Assembly (NCBI GenBank): GCA_020633075.1
Contig: JACKEI010000002.1
Span: 1,525,079 to 1,589,078, forward strand
Direction: 5' to 3'
DNA: 64,000 nt
Source: Sandaracinaceae bacterium
Lineage (GTDB): Bacteria > Myxococcota_A > Polyangia > Polyangiales > Houyiibacteriaceae
The position numbers and the translations under genes were made by a program. The stretch's first letter is position 1; every line of letters starts with the position of its first letter. The notes below the pieces were generated by a model. That model was not told where the DNA came from. It worked only from the letters and a program-made list of their open reading frames with translations, and ran no database searches. Of the stretch, positions 43,006 to 51,019 are shown in pieces.

Positions 43006-44429
43006 GTGTCCGCGACCGCTCGCGTGCTGCGGCACCGCTCCGACTCACGGCCTGTCGGCACGGCCTCGCGCCGGCCTGGGCCGTGCTCATCTTGCTCCTC
43101 GCTGGGCTGCCCTGCGGCCAGGCGAGGGCGCAAGACAGCGCGGCGCCGCCGGCGCCTGAAGCGACCGAGACCGACGCTCCCCTCGATGCGTCGAGCTCCC
43201 CTTCTGGAGTCGAGCAGACCGCAAGCGCGCCCGACGCCATCGCGGAGCCAGTGCCGGCTCCACCCGCAGAGGTCGTGGCGCCCCCCGCCGCCCCTCCGTT
43301 CCCGCTGCGCGTGACGGCCTCGGTCTTCTCGCGGCCCGAGCTACGCGCGGGCTACGACCGCCTCGGTCAGGCGGACACGGACTTCGTTCGCTACCGCTTT
43401 CGCCTCGGGCTCGTACTCGACCCCGTGGACATCGGCCGGGTGCGCGTCGGGGGCCGCTTCGTGCCCCAGACGGCGGGCTTCTGGTCGTCGGGCGGGACCC
43501 TCACAGACCCTCCGCTCGGCATCCACGAGGCCGTGCTCTTGCTCTCGACGGACGCCCTCAGTGTGGAGCTCGGGCGCTTCGAGATGAGCTACGGCGAGGA
43601 GCTGCTGATCGGCCCCGTCGCGTGGCACCAAGTCGGGCGGGCGTTCGACGGGGCCCGTCTACACGCAAAGCTGGGCAGCGACGGCGCCTACCTAGACGTG
43701 TTCGGCACGCAGCTAGTCGAGAACCTGGACAGCAACTTCGCGGCTGGCGACGTGCTCTTCATGGGCGCCTACGCGGGCCTCGGGCCCTTGCTCGCAGAGG
43801 GCCTGGAGCTGGACGTCTACGCGCTCGAGTTGCTCTTGGCCGAGAACCCGGACCCGGACCCCGCGCTCGCCTTGGCCCGCCGGCACGTGACCACCCTGGG
43901 GTCGCGCATCCTGCACCGCGGCGAGACGGTCGACCTCCGCGCGGAGGTGGGCGTCCAGATCTCCGGAACCGACGGAGGCGACCCGCTCGTCGGCTATCAG
44001 GCGGACGTCGAGGTGGGCGCGCGCATCGGTGGTCGCCTGCGCTTGAGCGCCGAGGCTCTCATCGCCAGCGGTGCCAACGGGGATCGCGTCGCCGCGTGGA
44101 ACCAGCTCTTCCCGACGGCCCACAAGTTCTTGGGTGTGGCCGACATCATGGGCGCGCGCTCCAACGTCATCAGTGGCGTGCTGCACGGTCGTCTCTCGTT
44201 GTCTGACGCGGTCTGGGCCAGCCTCGACGTGCACGTCTTCGCACGTCCAGAGAGCGCCAACCGCTACCAGGGCGTGGAAGCCGACGCCGGCCTCGGCTGG
44301 ACCATCGGCCGCGGTCTCGGCCTGCGCGGCAACTACTCGCTGTTCATCCCGGCAGAGGACGCCTTCGGCACCAGCAAGCCCGCGCACTTCGCAGAGCTCG
44401 AGCTGCGCTACACGCTCACGGGGAGCTAG
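43002..44429 (+). CDS. Alginate-export-type outer-membrane channel
   Basis: The 475-residue protein starts with GTG at 43002, overlapping the transporter stop. It has a signal peptide (VLILLLAGLPCGQARAQ), a Pro/Ala-rich periplasmic linker and then about 370 residues of beta-barrel pattern. Seen are DFVRYRFRLGL, RVGGRFVP and the diagnostic PTAHKFLGVADIMG segment found in alginate-export-like porins, ending in an aromatic-type terminal strand (ELELRYTLTGS). Placed last in the nitrate operon, it is likely to let nitrate or nitrite cross the outer membrane. The substrate is not shown by sequence. Its 3' end overlaps the histidine-kinase gene by 14 bases. Confidence 0.85.
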   Translation: MSVRDRSRAAAPLRLTACRHGLAPAWAVLILLLAGLPCGQARAQDSAAPPAPEATETDAPLDASSSPSGVEQTASAPDAIAEPVPAPPAEVVAPPAAPPFPLRVTASVFSRPELRAGYDRLGQADTDFVRYRFRLGLVLDPVDIGRVRVGGRFVPQTAGFWSSGGTLTDPPLGIHEAVLLLSTDALSVELGRFEMSYGEELLIGPVAWHQVGRAFDGARLHAKLGSDGAYLDVFGTQLVENLDSNFAAGDVLFMGAYAGLGPLLAEGLELDVYALELLLAENPDPDPALALARRHVTTLGSRILHRGETVDLRAEVGVQISGTDGGDPLVGYQADVEVGARIGGRLRLSAEALIASGANGDRVAAWNQLFPTAHKFLGVADIMGARSNVISGVLHGRLSLSDAVWASLDVHVFARPESANRYQGVEADAGLGWTIGRGLGLRGNYSLFIPAEDAFGTSKPAHFAELELRYTLTGS

Positions 44430-45711
44430 GTAGCTCCAGGACCAGCGCTCCAGCGTCGTCGCCCTGTCCCACGTGCAGCGTTCCGCCGTGGGCCAGGGCG
44501 ATGCGCGCAACCAGCGTCAGCCCGAGCCCCAGTGAGCCCGCGCTGTCGGCGCCATCGCGTGCGAAGGGCTGCGTCAGCCGCTCGAGCTCCTCCGGTTTCA
44601 GACCCGTGCCCGCGTCGCGCACCGTGAAGCGCACTCGCTGGTCGGCCGCGCGGACCCCCAGCGACCGCAGCCCGCCGCCGTGCTCGCGGGCGTTGCGCAG
44701 CAGGTTGGCCAGCGCGCGCGCCAGCAGCGTCGGGTCCGCGTACACCTGCGGATCGTCCGTCACCTCCAGCGCAGCCTCGTCTTCTCCGGCGCGCAGCAGC
44801 GCTTGGCGGGCCGCGTCCCCCGCCGGCAGCGCGCGCCGCTCGGGGCCGAGGGAGTCCAGCTTCGATCCCGCCAACAGCTGGGCTACCAGCTCGTCGATCT
44901 CCAACACCTCCTGCTCCAGCTGGTCCGTCAGCGACGCCGAGAGGCCCGCGTCTGCGGCGTGGTCCACCAGCAGGCGCAGGTGCCCGAGGGGCGTGCGGAT
45001 CTCGTGCGACACGCTGGCCAACAGCATCTTCTGGTCGGCCAAGGTGGACTCGACCCGCCCCGCCATTTCGTTGATGGCGCGCGCCAGGTGCTGCGCTTCC
45101 TCGGGGGCGCGCGGATGAACGTGCACGCGCGCGTCGAACGCGCCCTCGCCGATCTTCCGGGCCACCCGCGCGGTCTCCACGAGAGGCCGCGCCAGCCGCC
45201 GCGCGATGACGCCCGAGGACCACCACAAGGCGAGGGCAAACGCGAGCGCCAGCGCGATGCCGCGCACGACGAAGTGGGGGTGGCGGGGCATGCACAGGGT
45301 CGCGCGGCCGAGCTCCTGCGCGCCCGCCATCACGGGGGTCGTGTGGTGAGGGCGCGCACAGGTGGGGCCCACGCTCAGGCGCGTCTCCCCGCTCGCGTCC
45401 GTGAGCTGCAGGCCCATCCCGGACGCCTCGTGCAGCTCGTCCGCCAGAGCCCGCAAGGCCGCGTCGTCGCCCCAGCGCTCGCCGAAGCGCGCGGCCACGA
45501 AGGCTTCGGCGTTGCGCATGTCGGGCGGCCGCTCCTCGGGTCGCAGCAGGAACGCGACACTGCCAGCCGCGAGCGCCGCCACCAACATGGACGCTCCGAA
45601 CGACAGGAAGAGGCGCCGCTGCAAGGAGCCGGGGCGCCCGCGGTGCGCGTGCCGGTGCTTCCGACGATGCGGTTCGCCATGGGCACAGCGCTCTCGGTGT
45701 CTGCCCTTCAT
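44416..45711 (-). CDS. Sensor histidine kinase with His-rich N-terminus (CpxA-like)
   Basis: The 431-residue kinase has two membrane helices (about residues 33-57 and 148-165) around a periplasmic sensor of some 90 residues that includes PHHTTP and CMPRHPH. A HAMP segment follows (about 165-220). The HisKA phosphoacceptor is VSHEIRTP (His near 236). An ATPase domain has an N box (NLLRNAREHG), DAGTGL and GLGLTLV. The cytoplasmic N-terminus has six His in the first 25 residues (KGRHRERCAHGEPHRRKHRHAHR), an unusual potential metal-binding tail. The ATG overlaps the response-regulator stop (ATGA). It would phosphorylate the regulator encoded at 45708. Confidence 0.93.
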   Translation of the reverse strand: MKGRHRERCAHGEPHRRKHRHAHRGRPGSLQRRLFLSFGASMLVAALAAGSVAFLLRPEERPPDMRNAEAFVAARFGERWGDDAALRALADELHEASGMGLQLTDASGETRLSVGPTCARPHHTTPVMAGAQELGRATLCMPRHPHFVVRGIALALAFALALWWSSGVIARRLARPLVETARVARKIGEGAFDARVHVHPRAPEEAQHLARAINEMAGRVESTLADQKMLLASVSHEIRTPLGHLRLLVDHAADAGLSASLTDQLEQEVLEIDELVAQLLAGSKLDSLGPERRALPAGDAARQALLRAGEDEAALEVTDDPQVYADPTLLARALANLLRNAREHGGGLRSLGVRAADQRVRFTVRDAGTGLKPEELERLTQPFARDGADSAGSLGLGLTLVARIALAHGGTLHVGQGDDAGALVLELPSSP

Positions 45712-46388
45712 GAGCCCGTCGCCAGCAGGTAGCCGACGCCCCGGACGGTGCGGATGCGCGTCGGGCGCCGGGGGTCGTCCCCCAGCTTCCGGCGCAGGTG
45801 CGAGATGTGCACGTCCACCGTGCGCTCTCCCACGACCTCCTCGCGGCCCGCGGCGGCCAGCAGCAGCTCGCGCGGGACCACGCGCCCAGCGCGCCGCAGC
45901 AGCGCGGCGAGCAGATCGAATTCGAGCCCGGTCACCTCCACCTCCGCACCGTCCAGGCTGACCTGCCTGCGCGGCACGTCCATGACCAGACCCCCGGCGG
46001 ACAAGCGCTCGTCCATCAGGCCCGGGCGCACACGCCGCACCACCGCCCGCAGGCGCGCCAGCAGCTCGCGCGCGCTGAAGGGCTTGGCCACGTAGTCGTC
46101 GGCGCCCAACTCGAGGCCCACCACGCGGTCGGCCTCGTCACCGCGTGCGGTCAGCATGACGACGGGGACGCTGTTGTTCTCGCGGATTCTGCGCAGCACA
46201 GCGAGCCCGTCCATGCCCGGCATCATCACGTCCAGTAGCACGAGATCGTGTCCGCCCTCCGCGAGGCGCGCGAGCCCGCTCGGGCCGTCCGACGCGTGCT
46301 CGACGACCACCTCGTGCTTCCCGAGGTAGTCACCCAGCAGCTCGAACAGCCGGCGGTCGTCGTCGATGAGCAGCACGCGCAACGTCAT
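45708..46388 (-). CDS. OmpR/PhoB-family response regulator
   Basis: The 226-residue regulator has a receiver domain (acidic pocket IDDD at 8-11, phosphoacceptor Asp near 53 in LLDVMMPGMDG, switch Thr in VMLTARGDE, Lys in AKPF). It also has a winged-helix DNA-binding domain (LTGLEFDLLAALLRRAGRVVPRELLL without quoting further; RTVDVHISHLRRKLGDDP; IRTVRGVGYLL). Start at 46388 is used; the frame runs further but into a non-family sequence. It overlaps the kinase gene and follows two secreted-protein genes in the same direction, matching a CpxP-CpxR-CpxA order. Confidence 0.95.
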   Translation of the reverse strand: MTLRVLLIDDDRRLFELLGDYLGKHEVVVEHASDGPSGLARLAEGGHDLVLLDVMMPGMDGLAVLRRIRENNSVPVVMLTARGDEADRVVGLELGADDYVAKPFSARELLARLRAVVRRVRPGLMDERLSAGGLVMDVPRRQVSLDGAEVEVTGLEFDLLAALLRRAGRVVPRELLLAAAGREEVVGERTVDVHISHLRRKLGDDPRRPTRIRTVRGVGYLLATGS

Positions 46389-46404
46389 GGCGAGAGCATA
46401 CGTC

Positions 46405-46791
46405 TCAAGGAGCGGGTGCGGGGGGCGGCGCCGAGGGGGGCGTCGTGTCTGCGGCGGGCCGCCCCGGCGGGAAGCCGGGCTGCACCCCTGGTGTGGGCAC
46501 GGGCATGGGCATGGGCATGGGCACCGGGTAGGGAACGAAGATGGGCTGTGGCGCGCCCACTCCGTGGGCCGCGGGGCCGTGCGGCGGCGGTCCCCACGGC
46601 GCGGCGCCCGGACGCGCGTGGGGTGCGCCGTCACGCCTGTCCAGCTCGCGCGCGGCCTCGACGCAGGTCTCGGCGACGCGCGCCATCATGTGCTCGCGAT
46701 GGTGGCGACCGCCGTGGTGCAGCCGCGCGAGTCCACCGCCGATGCCGAACACGGCGCCTGCGGTGAGCAGAAGGGAGAGGAAGATACGCAT
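46405..46791 (-). CDS. Small exported His/Pro-rich protein
   Basis: The 128-residue product has a signal-like start (MRIFLSLLLTAGAVFGIGGG). A His cluster (LHHGGRHHREHMM) and a short helix follow, then a Pro-rich tail with a PMPMPMPVP repeat. AAGG lies eight bases before the ATG at 46791. It sits between the Spy/CpxP-like gene and the response regulator on the same strand, with 16 bases to the latter. It is probably periplasmic and metal-binding. No family is recognised. Confidence 0.7.
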   Translation of the reverse strand: MRIFLSLLLTAGAVFGIGGGLARLHHGGRHHREHMMARVAETCVEAARELDRRDGAPHARPGAAPWGPPPHGPAAHGVGAPQPIFVPYPVPMPMPMPVPTPGVQPGFPPGRPAADTTPPSAPPPAPAP

Positions 46792-46817
46792 GGGTGTGCC
46801 TTTCGAGAGAGTCATCG

Positions 46818-47303
46818 TCAGCGGTAGGGGCCAGAGGGAGCCGGGCGTTCGCCCGCGAGCAGGTCGGCGACGCGTGCGCGCTGAGCCGGGTCCAAGATGG
46901 CGTGGGCGCGATCGAGGGCGCGTTTGATGGCTCCCTGAGCGCCTTCCAGTGCGTCGCGCTGCGCCGTGAAGACGACCTCCACGCGTTCGTCGTGGACGCT
47001 GTCGTCGCGCAGCGCCTCGGCCAGGTCGCGTCGCTGCCCGCGCAAGGGCGCCTTCAGCGCGTCGAGCTCACCGCGGAGCTCGTCGAAGACCGCGTGGAGC
47101 TCGGACTTCTGCGCGGGCGTGGCCTCCGCGGCGCGCAGCAGCTTGTCGAGCTTGTGGCGCATGAAGCGCCCCGGGCCGCCACGGTGGCGCCGGTGCCCGC
47201 CGTGGCCATGGTGTGCGCAGCCGGCCCGACGAGAGGGCAGGTAGTCGCGGTTGAGGTGGACGAGGCCCGCTATGCAGGCGAGGCCGAAGAGGATGGAGAG
47301 CAT
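46818..47303 (-). CDS. Spy/CpxP-like periplasmic (heavy-metal sensor) protein
   Basis: The 161-residue protein begins with an N-terminal anchor or signal (MLSILFGLACIAGLVHL) and a His/Gly/Arg-rich run (CAHHGHGGHRRHRGG). A long helical region follows with the pattern of the Spy/CpxP/ZraP group: ATPAQKSELHAVFDELR and a closing LDPAQRARVADLL, a variant of the LTxxQ motif. Such proteins act as periplasmic chaperones or zinc/copper-responsive modulators of a two-component system. AAAGGA lies upstream of the ATG at 47303. As first gene of the operon it probably restrains the kinase at 44416; that is inference by analogy with CpxP. Confidence 0.85.
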   Translation of the reverse strand: MLSILFGLACIAGLVHLNRDYLPSRRAGCAHHGHGGHRRHRGGPGRFMRHKLDKLLRAAEATPAQKSELHAVFDELRGELDALKAPLRGQRRDLAEALRDDSVHDERVEVVFTAQRDALEGAQGAIKRALDRAHAILDPAQRARVADLLAGERPAPSGPYR

Positions 47304-47411
47304 GGTCTGTGGGGTCCTTTCAGACACAGACCTTGGCCCTCATGTGTGAAGCCCTTGTGTGAGCCCGTGTGAAGAAGTGTTGAGTGCCGTGGCCGCGCGC
47401 CGGGCTACCCT

Positions 47412-47774
47412 GTGCCCCTGCCCGTGCACGAGCCGCATTCCCAACCCACCAGCGACCCGCCCGAGTGCCTGGACTGTGGGGCCTGCTGCTTTGCGGACCT
47501 GCCCCACTACGTGCCCGTGCGCGGCGACGACTACGCGCGACTGGGCGACGCGGCCGAGACCCTCACCCGCTGGCAGGGCACGCGCTGCTTCATGGCGATG
47601 AGCGACGGGCACTGCGCCGCGCTGGTCATCGATGCGGGCTCCGGGCGCTTCTCCTGCAGCGTCTACGCCGACCGCCCCGACACCTGTCGCGAGCTCGAGC
47701 GCGGCTCCAGCGAGTGCGAGGGTGAGCGGGAGCGCAAGTATGCCCGCACCCGTCGTCGTCTACCGCTGCTCTGA
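47412..47774 (+). CDS. YkgJ-family Cys-cluster protein
   Basis: The 120-residue protein has the CxxCxxCC pattern (CLDCGACC) of the YkgJ (UPF0153-type) zinc- or iron-chelating cluster family. A further cysteine sits in GTRCFM, and FSCSVYADRPDTCREL follows. Function of the family is not well settled; metal binding is expected. Start is a GTG at 47412. It diverges from the Cpx-like operon (107 bases between) and precedes the P450 gene by 18 bases, with which it may share a transcript. Confidence 0.85.
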   Translation: MPLPVHEPHSQPTSDPPECLDCGACCFADLPHYVPVRGDDYARLGDAAETLTRWQGTRCFMAMSDGHCAALVIDAGSGRFSCSVYADRPDTCRELERGSSECEGERERKYARTRRRLPLL

Positions 47775-47792
47775 CTCGTGGTATCAAGCAGC

Positions 47793-49211
47793 ATGAGCCG
47801 AACGCTGAGCGACCTCCCGGGGCCTCGTCCGTGGCCGCTGGTCGGCAACCCCATCGCGGCGCATCGCGCGCACCTGCAGTTCGAAGAGTGGGCGCGCCGG
47901 TACGGGCGTCTCTTCCGCTTCCGCCTGGGCCCCATCTCGATCGTGGGCGTTACCGACCCGGAGATCGCGCGCACGGCGATGCAGCAGCGCCCAGAGCGCT
48001 ACACCCGCATCCAGCGCACCAACCAGATCATGTACGACCTGCACGTCGGCGGCGTGTTCGCTGCGGAGGGAGACGCATGGCGCAGGCAGCGGCGGCTGCT
48101 CAACCCGTCCTTTCACGGGCGCCACCTGGACACCTTCGCGGACCCCATCCGCGTCGTGACCGAGCGCCTGCGTCAGTACTGGCTGGGCACCACCGAGCGC
48201 AGCAGTGAGCGCGGCGAAGACGTGCTGGCGGACCTCATGCGCTACACGGTGGACGTCACGTCCGTGGTGTCGTTCGGGCAGGACCTGAACACCGTCAGCG
48301 GCGGTGGGGACGAGCTGCAGAGGCAGCTCGCGTACGTGTTCCAGGTGGTGGAGCGGCGCTCCAACAGCCCCTTCGACTACTGGAAGCTGCCGGGCGTGGG
48401 CTTGCGGACGCGGCGCCGGATGCGCCGTCTGGATGCGTTCCTGCGCGACCTCATCGTCCAGGCGAGGGAGCGCCAGGCCCGCGAGCCGGACCGTCGGGAG
48501 CGACCGTCCACCCTGCTGGAGTCCATGCTGCTGGCCACCGACGACGAGGCCCGGCTCCCTCTCAGCGACCAGGAGGTGGCTGCCAACGTGCTGACGGTGC
48601 TGCTGGCGGGGGAAGACACCACCGCGAACACGTTGGCCTTCGCGCTCTACCACCTGGCCAAGCACCCCGACGTGCTGGCCCGCGCGCGGCAAGAGGTGGA
48701 CGCTGCGCTCGGAGACGCGTTCGTGCCCACGCTGGATCAGGCGCGCGAGCTGACGTACCTGGACGCCATCGCGCAGGAGACGCTGCGCATGACCCCGCCC
48801 ACGCCTCTGGTCCCGCTCCAGGCCACAGAGGACGTGACCATAGACGACCTGCAGGTCCCCGCGGGTACCGTGCTCCTGCTGCTCACGCGCATGATGGCCA
48901 CGTCCCCGGACGTGTTCGACGACCCGCTCACCTTTCGTCCCGAGCGCTGGCTCGAGGGGGACGCGGAGCAGCGTCGGCACCACCGCCGCATGATGCTGGC
49001 CTTTGGTGGCGGACCACGCGTCTGCCCGGGGCGCAGCCTAGCGCTGCTCGAGTGCGCCATGGTGCTGGCGATGGTGCTGCGCACCTTCGACTTCTCGCTC
49101 GTGGATCCCGACGCGCCGCTGCGCGAGGTGACACAGTTCACCATTCGGCCCGAGGGCGTGCGGCTTCGCTTCAAGAAGCGGGGCGCATCACAAAAAAACA
49201 TTGGCCGATAG
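47793..49211 (+). CDS. Cytochrome P450
   Basis: The 472-residue monooxygenase shows the Pro-rich start (DLPGPRPWPLVGN), the C-helix WRRQRRLLNPSF and the I-helix oxygen motif AGEDTTAN. It also has the K-helix ExxR (ETLR), the PERW segment (FRPERW) and the heme loop FGGGPRVCPG with the Cys ligand near residue 411. There is no N-terminal membrane anchor, so it is soluble. The substrate is unknown. No ferredoxin or reductase gene adjoins it, so electrons must come from elsewhere. Start at the ATG at 47793; a GTG at 47778 is in frame. A Rieske oxygenase and an SDR lie within 7 kb. Confidence 0.95.
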   Translation: MSRTLSDLPGPRPWPLVGNPIAAHRAHLQFEEWARRYGRLFRFRLGPISIVGVTDPEIARTAMQQRPERYTRIQRTNQIMYDLHVGGVFAAEGDAWRRQRRLLNPSFHGRHLDTFADPIRVVTERLRQYWLGTTERSSERGEDVLADLMRYTVDVTSVVSFGQDLNTVSGGGDELQRQLAYVFQVVERRSNSPFDYWKLPGVGLRTRRRMRRLDAFLRDLIVQARERQAREPDRRERPSTLLESMLLATDDEARLPLSDQEVAANVLTVLLAGEDTTANTLAFALYHLAKHPDVLARARQEVDAALGDAFVPTLDQARELTYLDAIAQETLRMTPPTPLVPLQATEDVTIDDLQVPAGTVLLLLTRMMATSPDVFDDPLTFRPERWLEGDAEQRRHHRRMMLAFGGGPRVCPGRSLALLECAMVLAMVLRTFDFSLVDPDAPLREVTQFTIRPEGVRLRFKKRGASQKNIGR

Positions 49212-49252
49212 CGCCAACTTCGAAGACCATGAAGCGTGTGAGCCAAGGTCAT

Positions 49253-49268
49253 GTCCCCGTTCGGGGAC
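49253..49268. other. Short perfect hairpin after the P450 gene
   Basis: GTCCCCG-TT-CGGGGAC forms 7-base arms with a 2-base centre. It lies 41 bases after the P450 stop and 28 before the next start. It may be a terminator stem or an operator for the following lipoprotein gene. No T tract follows. Confidence 0.35.
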
Positions 49269-49295
49269 GTCGTCCAGATCCCGAGGAAATCGAGA

Positions 49296-50978
49296 ATGCT
49301 TAGAAAAGCCCGTGTATTTGGTTTGTTGATGATGTGGCCGCTCGTCCTGGGGGCGGCCGGTTGCGACTGCGACAACAACAACGGACCCCGAATGGACATG
49401 GGGGGCGAGACGGATAACGGCCCCATCGTGACGTGCTGTGTGAACGGCGCGGGTGTCGAGATCTGCCAGGACACCCCGTTCTGCGACTCGCCCTTCCTGT
49501 GCGATCAGCTGGAGCAGCCCGTGGCGGCCAACGACTGCCGCTTCATCGCGCCCCTCGATCCGGGCCAGCTGGCCACGCACCTCGACATCGCCAGTGGAAC
49601 GGACACGGTGGTGCTCAGCGGGTACACGGCCGGCCGCAACCCCAACCCCCTCTACGGCGATCTCGTGTTCGGCACCGTGACGGACGGTGAGGTCACGTGG
49701 GCCATCGTGGACGGCGCGCCGGGCGGGACACCCGTCGTGCAGGGCGGCATCCACCCCGACCCGGACGGCTGGCGCGGCGGCATCATCGAGCGCGGCGACA
49801 ACGTGGGTGAGTGGAACGCCATCGCCCTCGCCAGCGACGGAACGATCCGCATCAGCTACTACGACAGCACGAACACCGCCCTCAAGTACGCGGCCAGCAG
49901 CGACGGGGGAGCCACCTGGGCCATCCACACCGTGCTCGACGTCGCGAACGATGGTCAGTACACGTCCATCGCGCACCTCGCCGACGGCCGCCCGGCCATC
50001 TCGTTCCTGACGCTGGAGCCGTCCAGCGACCCGGCGGTGCCCGTCCGCAGCGTGGTCCAGGTGGCCATCGCGACCAGCGCCACGCCCGCGGCCGACACGG
50101 ACTGGGTCGTCATGCCCGTGAGCGCACCCACGGACGTCGCGTGCGTCGCCGCTCTCTGCGAGGGAGACCTCGTGTGCCGCGCCGATGGCGCGTGCGCTGC
50201 GTCCTCGGCGGCGCCTACCACCGACTGCTCGCACCTCGACGGCACGGGCGCCACGGTGGCTGGCTGTGGTAGCGGCACCAGCTGCGTGAGCGACGGAACG
50301 GGCGCCAACTTCACCTGTCAGGCGCTGTCCACGGGCACGCCCATCGAAGACCTGCCCATCGTGGACGGCCTGTACACGTCGCTGCGGGCCACCAACACCG
50401 GGCTCGCTTTGGTGTGGTACGACCGCGTGCGCCGCACCCTGCGCGGCAGCGCCTTCGACAGCACGGCCGGCACCTGGCGGGCGCCCTTCGCGATTGACGG
50501 CTTCGACGCCGTGGGCTCCGGTGATGCGGGCTACAACGCGGACCTCTTCGTGGCCGGCAACTGGTACGTGGCGTACGTGGACGGCGTCAGCGAAGAGCTG
50601 CGTCTCGCGGTCATCGACGGCAGCACGCTGGGCAACGCCAGCCCCACGATCACGCGCGAGACCGTGGACGACGGCGTGCGCGGCACCAGCCCGCCGCACA
50701 TCGTCGGGGCGGACGCTGACGTGGTCGTCTTGGGCAGCGGCGAAGTCCGCGTCGTGTACCAAGACGGCACCACGCAGGAGGCGCTGTTGGCGGTGCGCCC
50801 CGCAGGCTCCTCCACGTGGACGCTGCAGGGAGGCGACGGCGACCCGCCCCTCGACAGCGCCGACTCCACGGGCTTCTGGACGTGTCAGTCCCTCTCGGAG
50901 AACACCTCTCAGATCGCGACGTGGTGGTTCAACACCACCATGGGTACCAACGGGACGCGCGTCTTCTCCATCCCGTGA
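49296..50978 (+). CDS. Uncharacterised lipoprotein with beta-propeller-like repeats
   Basis: The ATG at 49296 has GAGGAA eight bases upstream. It gives a lipoprotein signal ending LVLGAAGC on a 560-residue product. A Cys-rich start (CDCDNNN, CCVNGAGVEICQDTPFC) is followed by repeated beta motifs such as IRISYYDSTNTALKYA and LALVWYDRVRRTLRG. These are close in pattern to the propeller-like units of the lipoprotein at 23220. A Cys-rich insert near residues 285-340 (CVAALCEGDLVCRADGAC) breaks the repeat. Surface location is likely. It converges on the GGDEF gene. Confidence 0.82.
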   Translation: MLRKARVFGLLMMWPLVLGAAGCDCDNNNGPRMDMGGETDNGPIVTCCVNGAGVEICQDTPFCDSPFLCDQLEQPVAANDCRFIAPLDPGQLATHLDIASGTDTVVLSGYTAGRNPNPLYGDLVFGTVTDGEVTWAIVDGAPGGTPVVQGGIHPDPDGWRGGIIERGDNVGEWNAIALASDGTIRISYYDSTNTALKYAASSDGGATWAIHTVLDVANDGQYTSIAHLADGRPAISFLTLEPSSDPAVPVRSVVQVAIATSATPAADTDWVVMPVSAPTDVACVAALCEGDLVCRADGACAASSAAPTTDCSHLDGTGATVAGCGSGTSCVSDGTGANFTCQALSTGTPIEDLPIVDGLYTSLRATNTGLALVWYDRVRRTLRGSAFDSTAGTWRAPFAIDGFDAVGSGDAGYNADLFVAGNWYVAYVDGVSEELRLAVIDGSTLGNASPTITRETVDDGVRGTSPPHIVGADADVVVLGSGEVRVVYQDGTTQEALLAVRPAGSSTWTLQGGDGDPPLDSADSTGFWTCQSLSENTSQIATWWFNTTMGTNGTRVFSIP

Positions 50979-50985
50979 GGCCAGG

Positions 50986-51008
50986 GGTGAGGCGCCGCCC
51001 GCCTCACC
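50986..51008. terminator. Bidirectional hairpin between convergent genes
   Basis: Perfect 9-base arms GGTGAGGCG and CGCCTCACC flank CCGCC. They fill most of the 41-base gap between the lipoprotein and GGDEF genes. The stem is strong, with no T tract on either side. Confidence 0.55.
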
Positions 51009-51019
51009 ATCGCCGAGCA

